A stretch of 64,000 nt of DNA. It comes from Paracoccaceae bacterium. GTDB taxonomy: Bacteria > Pseudomonadota > Alphaproteobacteria > Rhodobacterales > Rhodobacteraceae. The DNA lies in the NCBI GenBank assembly GCA_014872875.1, contig WKFI01000012.1, positions 496,001 to 560,000 on the forward strand, given 5' to 3'. The translations under genes and the position numbers were made by a program. Under the pieces are notes generated by a model. That model saw nothing but the letters and a program-made list of their open reading frames with translations. It searched no databases and was not told the DNA's origin. Below are positions 25,223 through 34,484 of this stretch, in pieces. The stretch's first letter is position 1. Each line of letters starts with the position of its first letter.

Positions 25223-25621
25223 CATGACTCCAGATACCTCGAAGTGCCTGAAATCCATTTAAAGTCAACTGAGGTACCACAAGAGAACAGCAGTGAAGCG
25301 CTTATCGAAGCTTAGGTTGATTGGTCGATCATACATTTCTGACCGGTCAATTCAGGACGCCTTTTAAAACACCTGTCTTGGAAGACCTGGAGGCGCTCTT
25401 GACGACGAAAGCAATGTCCGGTCTGGCCGGTCGGCCAATTGCCCCTCGCGAGTCATCTGACAGCTTTCTTCGGATTGAGACCCAGAAGCGGGAACGCTGT
25501 TCGGCTCAACCTGGCCCCAAGCAGCCGGTGCTGCGCGATCACCACAGGCCGGACAGTCTCTCGGTTCCGGCGTTTTTTTGGGGTGAGCGCGCAGCAGTTT
25601 TCAGTGGTATTGGATCGTTAC
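25223..25621. other. Intergenic stretch without a recognised gene
   Basis: About 400 bp between the structured RNA and the aldolase stop. Short frames here have no recognisable protein features. I see one imperfect dyad, TTGATTGGTC (25317-25326) / GACCGGTCAA (25341-25350), with 8 of 10 matching, and a small perfect repeat TGGCCG-GT-CGGCCA near 25425. Either could be a binding site or a relic of lost genes. Confidence 0.5.
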
Positions 25622-26410
25622 TCACGACGCGTAGTGCGGTGCCTCAACATTGAGCCGGCGACGAATAGCCAACCACTCCAGCTCGCCTTCGTATCCGTAC
25701 CAGTCGCTGACGGCCATATCGGACAGGTGGCGCCGGATTTCCTTTTCGGGAATTTCCCGAACGGTGGCGCCCCCGGTGGCTGACTGTTGCACCTGCAGCT
25801 GTACCGCGCAGGCCTGGTCCAAATAGAACGACCTGAAGAATGCCTCTCCGGCTGTCGCGCCGAACACAAAGGCGCCGTGCCAGGCTTCTACGATCGCCTT
25901 TTTACCAATTCCCGCCTTCAGCAGGCCGGTCAGAAAATCATCAGTACATTCAAACTCATAGTCGGTGTAGCCCAGCACGTCACCTCCACCAATCATCAAA
26001 TAGGCCTGGCTGAGCGGTTGCAGCCCCTCCTTCTGGGCAGACACCCCCATGATGGCCTTGGTGTGAATGTGCATGATGCAGTTCATCGCCGGGTCGGCTT
26101 CGAAAAACAGCTTGCCAATCTCAGTAGCGGAGGGGTTAGGCTCGCCGTTTTCCGGGTTGTGATTCACGCGATCAAAGCCAACCTTGATTAGATTTGATGC
26201 CGTCACCTCTTCGTGCATCCATCCGTAGTGGTGAGTCAGAAGAGCATCCTCCCCTGGAACTCGAACAGCGTGCCATTGGTTCGTCAAATCCGTCAGACGA
26301 TATTTCACAAGGGCGTTGTAGATGGCGGCAAGCTCACAGCGCGCTTCCCATTCGGCATCGCTGCAGTTGGCCGGGCGCTGCCCTGTCGGTTTTGGGGTCA
26401 TGATATTCAT
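25622..26410 (-). CDS. Class II aldolase/adducin-family protein
   Basis: The 262-aa protein has the class II aldolase zinc site: HIHTKAIMG supplies two His, and the later VEAWHGAFVFGATAGEAF segment supplies another. The family includes fuculose-1-phosphate aldolase, ribulose-5-phosphate 4-epimerase and many decarboxylases; the exact reaction is not readable. It is a single gene divergent from an AraC-type regulator. The ATG at 26410 has an AGGAGACCC Shine-Dalgarno, part of an inverted repeat; a longer frame upstream was rejected. Confidence 0.82.
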   Translation of the reverse strand: MNIMTPKPTGQRPANCSDAEWEARCELAAIYNALVKYRLTDLTNQWHAVRVPGEDALLTHHYGWMHEEVTASNLIKVGFDRVNHNPENGEPNPSATEIGKLFFEADPAMNCIMHIHTKAIMGVSAQKEGLQPLSQAYLMIGGGDVLGYTDYEFECTDDFLTGLLKAGIGKKAIVEAWHGAFVFGATAGEAFFRSFYLDQACAVQLQVQQSATGGATVREIPEKEIRRHLSDMAVSDWYGYEGELEWLAIRRRLNVEAPHYAS

Positions 26411-26411
26411 G

Positions 26412-26452
26412 AGGGTCTCCTTTGTTCCGGAACGATTGCACAACGAGACCCT
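26412..26452. promoter_or_regulatory. Nested dyads in the aldolase/AraC intergenic region
   Basis: AGGGTCTC (26412-26419) and GAGACCCT (26445-26452) are perfect 8-bp inverted repeats. Between them lies the 10-bp palindrome GTTCCGGAAC (26424-26433). The left arm covers the aldolase Shine-Dalgarno on the minus strand. This could be a regulator site or an mRNA hairpin that masks the ribosome-binding site. Confidence 0.5.
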
Positions 26453-26498
26453 GTAAATTTGTCTTGAAACGCCCAATATTTTGCAGAAAGCTCCCTCG

Positions 26499-27440
26499 AT
26501 GCTAAACGTTTCCTTTGTGCTTTTCCCCGAGTTTCAAATGCTGGCTTATGTTTTGGCCACGGAAACACTGCGTCTTGCCAACAAATGCTCGGGGTCGGAA
26601 AGGTTCCGCTGGCAAACCAGAACAGCAACAAATGCGGCAGTTCAGGCTTCGAATGGAGCGCTGGTGTACCCTGATACTATCGAGTGGTCGAATGAACCCA
26701 GAGCTGATCTGGTGCTTTTGTGTGCCGGGTATCAACCACTTATGTATTTGACCCCACGAGTGCGCGCTTACACCTCGAGGGCTGCGACGACAAACAGCGT
26801 TATTTCAGGTGTTGATACGGGCACTGTCATATTGGCCGAACTTGGTTTGTTGGACGGGTGTCAGGCCGTATTGCACTACGAAGCTGAAACCGAATTTCGA
26901 GAGCGTTGGCCGGACGTTGAAGTGGTGGACCGCATCTTTTGCCTCGACGGAAATCGTTTGACAGCTGCAGGTGGTACGGCCACCGGCGACGCCATGTTGG
27001 CGTGGATATCACGCGACATCGACGAAGATCTGGCATTGAACGTGGCAACGGGAATGATCCATGGCATGCCGCGAAGCGGAGAAACTCCGCAACGTTCGAC
27101 AAGCACCGCAGATCCGTTGCTGCTTCAGATGCATCAAGTAATGATGGACAACATATCACATCCGCTTTCAATCAATGCGGTCTGCGAACACCTGCAGCTA
27201 TCGCCAAAACAGCTTAGACGACGATGCTGCCGCGTCCATGGTCTGACACCGTCAGCCTACTACCGCAGATGTCGGCTGGAGGTGGCACATCAGTTACTGG
27301 TCAACTCGTCCCATTCAATCACAGACATTTCCGTAAGATGTGGCTTTGACTCATCGGCCAGCTTTTCGCGCGCCATTCGAGCTCATTTCGGACAACCTCC
27401 CAAAATGGTTAGAAAGCGGACGTTCAGGTCAAGAATTTAG
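26499..27440 (+). CDS. GlxA-type AraC-family regulator
   Basis: The 313-aa protein has an N-terminal DJ-1/PfpI-like domain (FVLFPEFQMLAYVLATETL ... GVDTGTVILAELGLL) and C-terminal AraC helices (INAVCEHLQLSPKQLRRRC; ITDISVRCGFDSSASFSRAI). It is divergent from the class II aldolase gene, its probable target. It has the same architecture as the regulator at 11234 but is clearly different in sequence. Start at ATG 26499; a TTG at 26481 would add six residues. Confidence 0.87.
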   Translation: MLNVSFVLFPEFQMLAYVLATETLRLANKCSGSERFRWQTRTATNAAVQASNGALVYPDTIEWSNEPRADLVLLCAGYQPLMYLTPRVRAYTSRAATTNSVISGVDTGTVILAELGLLDGCQAVLHYEAETEFRERWPDVEVVDRIFCLDGNRLTAAGGTATGDAMLAWISRDIDEDLALNVATGMIHGMPRSGETPQRSTSTADPLLLQMHQVMMDNISHPLSINAVCEHLQLSPKQLRRRCCRVHGLTPSAYYRRCRLEVAHQLLVNSSHSITDISVRCGFDSSASFSRAIRAHFGQPPKMVRKRTFRSRI

Positions 27441-27721
27441 TTGAACGCACTCAAAGCAGAATAGCCATTCACCCAATTCTGCCTGCGACCGCGCAGAAGC
27501 CCGTTCAATGGCTGTTGTGCAGTCGGATATCTCTGATCCTTGGCCCCTCCTCTCGCGGCAGGAAACGCTCTTGCCGCACTGAATTAGGGTCGTACGAGGT
27601 TGCTCTGTTTCCGACCGAAGCTTCGCCCAATCGCATTGATTGATCCGGCAACCTACTTTCCAGTCCGGGATGTGTAACGCTGTTGGCGGCCCATGCGCAG
27701 ATTTCACACTGGCCATGTATG

Positions 27722-28447
27722 TCAGTCGTACTGAACCGTGCCTTCGTAGCGGTTTCTCGCAACGATGGAATGTACCATGGAAGCCAGGGTAGTGAGATCC
27801 GCAACCGGCAAGTTTACGGCCTTTTGAAGCGCTGCTGCGTAAGGCGGCAGGTCCGTGCATTCCAGAACGATTGACGTTACATCGGGTGCATCACGCAGCA
27901 GTTGCAAACCGACCTCCACCAGTTCCTCTGACAGCTTGTCTTCTTGTATTTCAAGTCGCGTATTTCCCAGAATGGTCGCCGCGAACTCCGGTTGGTTCTC
28001 CATGCCGGCAACTGCGATCGGGGTGGCACCCGCGCCAACCGCCTTAAAGTGCTTTTGCGTCAACGCCGAAGTGCGCGCAGTGATGACCCCTACTCTGCCA
28101 AGCCCGCCCGCCATCTGATGCATCAAGGGAATCTGGATGAGGCTGGAGGAAAAAACCGGGATCGACACCTGTTCGGCCAGCTCCTTCTGGTACAGCGCCA
28201 TGAAACCGCAGCTTCCCGTGATCGCGGCGCAACCTGCCTGTTCCAGCTCGCGGGCCGCGTCCAGAAAAGGCGAAAAGAACTCCAGGCTCGGACGTTCCAA
28301 CAGTTCTTCAATCGTGGTGCCTTTGACGACCGCCTTTTTCACCGGAAAGGGCAAGCTGTTGGTGCAGCGGATATGCCCCGGCGGCTTTGAGAAATGGGTG
28401 TCGAGACACAGAAGCCCGATTGGGGCGATGTTGGGTGAGCTGGTCAT
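27722..28447 (-). CDS. Asp/Glu/hydantoin racemase-superfamily protein
   Basis: The 241-aa protein has the two-Cys pattern of the superfamily: TGSCGFM in the first half and LECTDLPPYA in the second. These would be the paired acid/base Cys residues of a cofactor-independent racemase. It is in an operon with a D-amino-acid-oxidase-type flavoprotein (22 bp upstream) and a TRAP importer, which fits uptake and stereo-inversion of an amino acid or hydantoin. The substrate is not readable. ATG 28447 is preferred to GTG 28468. Confidence 0.8.
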   Translation of the reverse strand: MTSSPNIAPIGLLCLDTHFSKPPGHIRCTNSLPFPVKKAVVKGTTIEELLERPSLEFFSPFLDAARELEQAGCAAITGSCGFMALYQKELAEQVSIPVFSSSLIQIPLMHQMAGGLGRVGVITARTSALTQKHFKAVGAGATPIAVAGMENQPEFAATILGNTRLEIQEDKLSEELVEVGLQLLRDAPDVTSIVLECTDLPPYAAALQKAVNLPVADLTTLASMVHSIVARNRYEGTVQYD

Positions 28448-28469
28448 GATTATTGATCTTTCGTTCACG

Positions 28470-29705
28470 TCAAAATCGCCCAGTAGAATAGGCGCTGCAA
28501 TCCATGTTCGGTGTCCGGTCGGTCAGCATATCGGCAAGCAACTCCCCGGTTCTTGGGGCCATCATCAGCCCGTAATGAGAGTGTCCGAAGCCCGCAAAAA
28601 GCCCGTCGTGACCTTTAAACCCGCCGATCATTGGCAGGCTGTCGGGAAAGGAAGGTCGCCGTCCCATCCAAAACCTGGGATTGCCGGTTTGCAGGTCTGG
28701 GAAAGCTGCCTTGGCCTTGGCTTGCATACGCTTCTGCTTGCGGTCATCGCGTGGGGCATCCACCGATGCAAACTCTGCCTGCCCGGCCACACGCAAACCG
28801 CCCTCCATCGAACTCGCGACAAACTTGGCGTCCGAGTCCAGAACCGAGTTGCTCAACTCAATCCCGGCTTCAGGGAACTCAAGGTGATAGCCCCGTTCCG
28901 AGGCCAGCGGGACTGAAATACCCAGTGGTTTCAACAGCTCGGCCGACCATGCACCCATCGCCACCACGACCTTGCGGGCCGTGAGCACCTTCTCGCCACA
29001 GGTAATCCGCCACCCCCGTTCAACCTGTTCCAGCTTGGTGACCGGCGCGCGCAGAATTTCAACACCAAGGCTCAGCGCCTTTTCTGCAAGTGCCGCCATG
29101 ATGAGACCAGGAGACCGCGCACGGGCCTGCCCGTGGATCAAGACGGCCGACTTGAATTCAGGGGACAGAGCCGGTTCGACCCGACGCAGCTCGTCCTGCC
29201 CAACCAGTTCGAGTTGGGCGCCTTTTTCCTTTCGGATGCGGTAGTCGATCGCCTGAAGCAGGTCATTTCCGTCCTTGCGATAGGCATGCACATAAGCGCT
29301 GTCCTGAACCAGGTATTCCTTGCCCGTGCCCTCCAGGTGCCGCCGGTAGAGATCGACACATGGCATACAGAGTGGTTCCATGGCGTCGGCGATCTCTTCC
29401 ACGCGCTTTGGCGTGCTATTGCGCAGAAAGGCCAGCCCCCAGGGAAGCATACGCGGCCAATAGGTCGGCCTGACACTGAGCGGGCGATAGTCCCCGAACA
29501 TCAGGGTGGGGATCTTCTTCCAAATCCCCGGCATCGATTGCGGGATAAAGGACCAGGGCGAGATTACGCCTGCATTTCCCATCGAAGTTTCCTGCCCGGG
29601 GTCGCTACGGTCGATCAGGCGAACCTGCACGCCGCGCTCGGCCAGAGAGAGCGCGGTGCAGATACCAACTGCACCGGCACCCAGTATCGTGACTTGGTTA
29701 GCCAT
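28470..29705 (-). CDS. FAD-dependent D-amino-acid dehydrogenase/oxidase-family protein
   Basis: The 411-aa DAO-family flavoprotein has the ADP-binding fold at the N-terminus (ILGAGAVGICTALSLAERG), the GNAGVISPWSF region, and the C-terminal GFGHSHYGLMMAPRTGELLAD. Length and motifs match DadA-like dehydrogenases, which oxidise D-amino acids to keto acids and pass electrons to quinone. Its neighbour is a racemase, so the pair may convert L to D and then deaminate, or the reverse. It starts 5 bp after the TRAP permease. Confidence 0.87.
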   Translation of the reverse strand: MANQVTILGAGAVGICTALSLAERGVQVRLIDRSDPGQETSMGNAGVISPWSFIPQSMPGIWKKIPTLMFGDYRPLSVRPTYWPRMLPWGLAFLRNSTPKRVEEIADAMEPLCMPCVDLYRRHLEGTGKEYLVQDSAYVHAYRKDGNDLLQAIDYRIRKEKGAQLELVGQDELRRVEPALSPEFKSAVLIHGQARARSPGLIMAALAEKALSLGVEILRAPVTKLEQVERGWRITCGEKVLTARKVVVAMGAWSAELLKPLGISVPLASERGYHLEFPEAGIELSNSVLDSDAKFVASSMEGGLRVAGQAEFASVDAPRDDRKQKRMQAKAKAAFPDLQTGNPRFWMGRRPSFPDSLPMIGGFKGHDGLFAGFGHSHYGLMMAPRTGELLADMLTDRTPNMDCSAYSTGRF

Positions 29706-29710
29706 CTTTG

Positions 29711-31921
29711 TTACGCCACCTTTGCCTGCCGTGATTTCACAACTTGGCTAAGGATCGCAGGGCTCGCGACGATCAGCGCCACAAGATCAGCTTGCAAGGA
29801 CGGGGCGATGAAGATGAGCCCGGCCAATGCAAGCATCAAGCGATAAACCATGCCCATCGGCGCCAACCAATAGCCGACGACTGCTGCCGAAAGGGCGATC
29901 ACCCCAGCGATACAGCTTGCGGCGGTATAGGTGAATTCGACAAAGTCAAACCCGGTCGAAGATACAAACAGCAGGACCGGCGCATAGACAAAGGCCATTG
30001 GCGCCACCACCTTGCCCAATCCCAGTGAGAACGCAGACAGCCCGGTCTTGAAGGGGTTGGAATTGGCAATCGCTGCCGCGGCATAGGCCGAGGTACAAAC
30101 CGGAGGGGTGATTTCCGCAACGACACCGTAATAGAGCACGAACATGTGGCTGGCGATCGGCGGAATGCCCAACTGTGCAAGCGCGGGCTGCGCGACAGAG
30201 ACCAGCATGATATAGAGTGCCGTTGTCGGAACCCCTGCCCCCATCAGAATGCAGGCGATAGCGATGAACACGAGGCTGATGAACAGGGTCAGGTCCTCGA
30301 CGCTGAACAGTTCGAAGCTGCCGAAGCTGAACAGGCTATGAAGGTCACCGCCCAAATTCGCCGCTGCCTGTGTGACCATGAAACCGATGCGGAACCCGAC
30401 ACCGGTGGTGTTGATCACACCGATCACGATGCCCACGGCAGCCGAAGCAGCCCCAACGGCAAGTGCGTATTTTACACCGGTTTCCAACGTGTCAGCCATT
30501 TCAGGCAGCTTTGTACGTTCCTGCGGATTGAAGCAGGCCAGCATCGCGCCACCGATCAATAGAAGTGACATCGGCAGGTCGAACCCACCCCCCAGATACT
30601 TCCAAAGGACAAAGGCAATGAACGCCGCCGGGTAAACAAGCGTGAGTGGTGACTTCACCCGGCTCATGCCAGCGATAAGAGCCAATGAAATCCCGCAGAA
30701 GGCAGACATGTAGGGCGTGTAGCCGGAAAACAGCACCGTCAGGAGCCCAACCAAAGGCACAAGATTGGCCCAGCCATCGCGCCAAACGGCGCCAAGCCGT
30801 GGCAGCAGTTCGCTGGACATGCCTTCCAGACCCAGGCGACGGGCCATGAGATGGACCACGGCAAAGACGCCAGTGTAGTGGAGAAGTGCCGGGAAAATCG
30901 CTGCAATCACGATGGTCGTGTATGGCACCTCGAGAAACTCGGCCATGATAAAGGCCGCAGCCCCCATGATCGGTGGCGTGATCTGTCCGCCTGCCGAGGC
31001 CGCGGCTTCAACACCTCCGGCAAAGTGACCGGGATAGCCAAGGCGTTTCATGTTGGGGATCGTCAATGCGCCGGTGGATACCGTGTTCGCCACAGAGGAC
31101 CCTGAAATCGTTCCGAAAAAGGCAGACGAGACGACCGAAACCTTGGCAGGCCCACCAGTATAGCGCCCAGCAAGAATTGTGGCGTTGTCGATGAAGAGCT
31201 GTCCCAGACCGGTGCGCTGCGCGATAACCCCGAACAGGACGAAGTGAAAGACGATGGTGGATACGACCCAAAGCGTGACACCGAAAATGCCTTCTTGCGG
31301 GAAGTACATGGACGACACGAACGTTCGGAACTTGACGCCAGGATGTTGCAGAATGCCCGGAAACAGTGGACCAAACAGCGCATAAGAAATGAACAGGCAA
31401 ATGATCAAAGGCAGGATCCAGCCCAGTGTCCGCCGTGCGATATCCAGAACCAGCACGATCAGGATACAGCCGAAAATCATGTCGTAAGTATTTGGATTAC
31501 CCATGCGGAAGGTCTGTTCTTCGACCCCCAGGAACGGAATTCCGTGCCAGGCAAGCCCAAGATACAGTGCTGAAGCCACCCCCAACACCATCAGGACGAC
31601 ATCAAGAAAGGGAACTCCCCCCAGATACAGAGCGCCCGTCTTGAGATCAAAAGCGGTCTTGGTTTTGACGTGGGGAAACAGTGCATAGATCAGGATGAAC
31701 AAACCCGACAGGTGCCAGCCCATGTGCCAATAATCAGGCGGCAGCGCAAAACCTGCGGTCAGGTAATGGTATCCTGCAAAAGCCAGCGAGACATAGCGCA
31801 GGAACATACCGAACCAGTTTGAGACTTCGCGTGTTGCGGCACCCTCATCGTATTTTGCCTCGATTGCCGCCAGTTCTTCGGCCGAGAGCTCGGGGGTGCC
31901 GTTTTGATGTACGTCGCTCAT
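29711..31921 (-). CDS. TRAP transporter fused 4TM/12TM permease (DctQM type, TAXI class)
   Basis: The 736-aa polytopic membrane protein combines the small and large TRAP permease subunits, the usual form for TAXI systems. Typical motifs are SGSSVANTVSTGALTIP, GYPGHFAGGVEAAASAGGQITPPIMGAAAF and PTTALYIMLVSVAQPAL. It works with the TAXI binding protein 97 bp upstream and takes up an organic anion or amino acid using an ion gradient. The operon context suggests an amino-acid-like substrate. Confidence 0.92.
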   Translation of the reverse strand: MSDVHQNGTPELSAEELAAIEAKYDEGAATREVSNWFGMFLRYVSLAFAGYHYLTAGFALPPDYWHMGWHLSGLFILIYALFPHVKTKTAFDLKTGALYLGGVPFLDVVLMVLGVASALYLGLAWHGIPFLGVEEQTFRMGNPNTYDMIFGCILIVLVLDIARRTLGWILPLIICLFISYALFGPLFPGILQHPGVKFRTFVSSMYFPQEGIFGVTLWVVSTIVFHFVLFGVIAQRTGLGQLFIDNATILAGRYTGGPAKVSVVSSAFFGTISGSSVANTVSTGALTIPNMKRLGYPGHFAGGVEAAASAGGQITPPIMGAAAFIMAEFLEVPYTTIVIAAIFPALLHYTGVFAVVHLMARRLGLEGMSSELLPRLGAVWRDGWANLVPLVGLLTVLFSGYTPYMSAFCGISLALIAGMSRVKSPLTLVYPAAFIAFVLWKYLGGGFDLPMSLLLIGGAMLACFNPQERTKLPEMADTLETGVKYALAVGAASAAVGIVIGVINTTGVGFRIGFMVTQAAANLGGDLHSLFSFGSFELFSVEDLTLFISLVFIAIACILMGAGVPTTALYIMLVSVAQPALAQLGIPPIASHMFVLYYGVVAEITPPVCTSAYAAAAIANSNPFKTGLSAFSLGLGKVVAPMAFVYAPVLLFVSSTGFDFVEFTYTAASCIAGVIALSAAVVGYWLAPMGMVYRLMLALAGLIFIAPSLQADLVALIVASPAILSQVVKSRQAKVA

Positions 31922-32018
31922 GACTTACCTTGCGCATGTAAAGGGCGTGAAAGGCCACTGGGCGGCATAGAGGGAGAGGGCGCCGCCCAGCGAGGTTCGT
32001 TCGCAGATAGCGAACGGA

Positions 32019-33029
32019 TTACTTGAGAACACCAGCCTCTTTGTAGAACTTCTCGGCTCCCGGATGCAGCGGAACACCCAGCGCCGCTATGCCGTCGAGC
32101 GCAGTATCCAAGGTGATCTGCTTGCCCTTGGCGTGACCATTATCAAGCAAGGTACGCGTGTTCTTGTTCCACATCGCTTCCGTGATGCCATAGACGAGCT
32201 CTTCGGGCAGATCCGACGATACGACCAGAAGCGCCGAAACCGCCGGGGTTTTCACTTCGTAATCCACGCCTTCATAGACGTTTGCCGGGATTTGTGACGG
32301 AATGTAGGCCGGGATGATTTCGTTGATCTTGGCCAGATCTTCATCAGAGAAGCTGTGCAGCTCCATGCCTTTGGTCGTCGCCAACTGAACCATGGCCGAA
32401 ACCGGCCAGCCTGCCGCATAGAAGTAACCATCGAGCTGCCCGTCTGCGAGACGTTCGGCCGACTGGCTGTTGTTCAGTTCGGCTTCGTCCATGTTGTCGC
32501 GGGTCACGCCCCACGCTTCGAGCATTTGAAGCACGGCAACTTGAGTACCGGAACCGGCCTGTGCGATGCCAACACGCTTGCCTTCCAAATCACCAAGACC
32601 GCTGAGGGACTGGCCTTTGGGCAGCACCAGATGCAGGTCTTCGGGGAAAAGGTTGGCAACGATACGAAGCTTGGGATGCGGTTTGCCCTCGAACTTGCCC
32701 TCGCCCAGATACATGGATCGGGTCACGTCGGCTGCCGCCATACCTGCTTCAAGCTCACCATTCTGCACAGCGGTGTTGTTGAACACGGATGCAGTGGTGG
32801 ATTGCGCGATAGCAATCAGTCCGGGAACACCACATTGACCGCCCTTATCGCAGGGCCGCGAACCTGGAGGGGCCGAAATGCCGTTGGCAATGGTGCCACC
32901 GATGGGAAAGTAGGTTCCGCCGGCGCTGCCGGTGCCAATACGGAAGAAGGTGGGGCTTTGAGCAGCTGCGGTCCCAGCCACCAGCGTCGCTGCCAGAAAC
33001 GCCCCGCTTAGCTTAGTCAAAAAGGTCAT
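32019..33029 (-). CDS. TAXI-family TRAP solute-binding protein
   Basis: The 336-aa precursor has a signal peptide (MTFLTKLSGAFLAATLVAGT, cleaved after AAA-Q near residue 24), then FFRIGTGSAGGTYFPIGG, the signature of TAXI proteins, and GKRVGIAQAGSGTQVAVLQMLEA. It delivers the ligand to the fused permease. AGGAGAAACAA precedes the ATG. First gene of the racemase operon and divergent from LysR. Confidence 0.93.
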   Translation of the reverse strand: MTFLTKLSGAFLAATLVAGTAAAQSPTFFRIGTGSAGGTYFPIGGTIANGISAPPGSRPCDKGGQCGVPGLIAIAQSTTASVFNNTAVQNGELEAGMAAADVTRSMYLGEGKFEGKPHPKLRIVANLFPEDLHLVLPKGQSLSGLGDLEGKRVGIAQAGSGTQVAVLQMLEAWGVTRDNMDEAELNNSQSAERLADGQLDGYFYAAGWPVSAMVQLATTKGMELHSFSDEDLAKINEIIPAYIPSQIPANVYEGVDYEVKTPAVSALLVVSSDLPEELVYGITEAMWNKNTRTLLDNGHAKGKQITLDTALDGIAALGVPLHPGAEKFYKEAGVLK

Positions 33030-33191
33030 TTGTTTCTCCTGTTGGTCTAGTCCGGATTCGCCCCGGGGATTGCTAAGGCATGAGCATGGAATAGCCCTTC
33101 AATAAATACAAATTTCAATATTTTGGCTTTTTCAAAGTTTTCCTTATATATACTCACCACCCCCTAACCCCACCGCGTTGAAAGACACTCA

Positions 33192-34145
33192 ATGAACCTC
33201 ACCCAAATCACAGCTTTCCGTGCCGTTATGGAAGCAAGCTCGCTTTCAGAAGCGGCGGAAAAGCTGGGGCGCACGCAACCTGCGGTAAGTCTGGCCATTC
33301 GCTCGCTTGAAGATACGCTTGGATTGAAACTCTTTGTTCGGCATGGCCGGCGTTTGGTTCCCGTCCCCGAAGCACATTACTTGCATGCCGAAACCAGCGA
33401 CATTCTCGACAGGCTCAGCAATGTGGCAGGAACGATGAAAAGCTTGATCGCCGGGCAAGGCGGAAACTTGAATGTCGCGTCGATGCCGGGGCCGTCCACC
33501 TTCTTGTTTCCTCGTTTTGTGAGCCGCTTTGTTGGCGACAACCCCAATATTCGTGTCTCGCTATCGTCCCGCACTTCGCCCCAGATTCGTGAACTTGCAG
33601 CCACGCAGGGCTTCGACTTTGGCTTTGCCGATGTGATCGGGCGCGGGCCATCAGCTCAGACCTTTCAGCAAGAAATCATTTCAGCCGACTGCTTTTGCGC
33701 CATGCCTCATGATCATCCGCTGGCAAAGCAACAAGTCGTGGAATGGCGGGAGCTGGACGGCGAGCCGCTTGGGCTTCTGCAGCCTACACATGTTTCGCAT
33801 CAAAAAACGGTGGCAGAAATTCGCAAAGCTGGCGGTCACCCCAACATCGTTCTGGACAGCCAGTTTTTCCTGCCCATGATGCCTTTTATCAGCGCAGGAC
33901 GCTGTCTCGCCGTGGTCGATCCGCTGACTTCTGTATCAGAAAACGAGATGAACACGACGTCTGGTCGCGTTGTTTTTCGCAAACTCGCCAGTGGTTTCAG
34001 ATACGAATACGCGATTGTCTATCCAATCTTTCGCCCGCTCTCCCAACTGGCTGGGCAAATCAAAAACGGATGGCGAACTGAAGTCATGGACTTGCTGTCC
34101 TCCGTGGGCGCCAGACCGGAACTTCACCCCTTCACTTCCGAATAA
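33192..34145 (+). CDS. LysR-family transcriptional regulator
   Basis: The 317-aa protein has an N-terminal winged helix (ITAFRAVMEASSLSEAAEKL ... AVSLAIRSLEDTLGLKLF) and an effector-binding domain. It is divergent from the TAXI-TRAP/racemase/oxidase operon, the probable target. The 162-bp intergenic region is very AT-rich (33095-33160) and should contain both promoters. The effector is probably the imported amino compound. Confidence 0.88.
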   Translation: MNLTQITAFRAVMEASSLSEAAEKLGRTQPAVSLAIRSLEDTLGLKLFVRHGRRLVPVPEAHYLHAETSDILDRLSNVAGTMKSLIAGQGGNLNVASMPGPSTFLFPRFVSRFVGDNPNIRVSLSSRTSPQIRELAATQGFDFGFADVIGRGPSAQTFQQEIISADCFCAMPHDHPLAKQQVVEWRELDGEPLGLLQPTHVSHQKTVAEIRKAGGHPNIVLDSQFFLPMMPFISAGRCLAVVDPLTSVSENEMNTTSGRVVFRKLASGFRYEYAIVYPIFRPLSQLAGQIKNGWRTEVMDLLSSVGARPELHPFTSE

Positions 34146-34484
34146 AGTTAGTGGTCCTGCCTTCTTGAATTTCGCTCTGGTGCGAGGCTGCGCTTCGAGA
34201 GGAAACAGGTGAAGGCCGGGGCGTGAACGGAGAGGTAGATCTGCCGACCAAGTCAGCTTTGACGAGATGCCGATCTGACCACGTTTAAGTCCTTTAACTG
34301 CTGGTCCAAAGTGTTCGGTCTGCGCCCCCCTTTTATCCAACCGTCTTGAGTGCGTGGAATTGGTTTTGACCTGTCTCAACCCAGTGCCGCGCCCTGCAAA
34401 AAGGTCTCGCACCAATTGCGAGCGGCGGGCAAACATTGCCTGAAACCGTCCATAGGTGTACCCTTGAAACATAGGAGAGCATCC
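34146..34484. other. Intergenic stretch without a recognised gene
   Basis: About 340 bp between LysR and the ankyrin gene on the same strand. Frames that cross it are extensions or shadows of neighbours. AGGAGAGC just before 34485 is the ribosome-binding site of the next gene. I see no RNA gene or repeat. Confidence 0.5.

Noticed and set aside
25211-25300. RNase P RNA-like strings (GAGGACAGTCC, CACAAGAGAACAG)
   Set aside because: They partly resemble conserved RNase P blocks, but the remaining core is absent and the first block is already used in the closing stem of the 6S-like fold.
27429-27860. 143-codon minus-strand frame between the AraC and racemase genes
   Set aside because: It overlaps the end of the racemase gene in another frame, is rich in Cys and Arg and has no family features; the 280-bp gap is probably non-coding.
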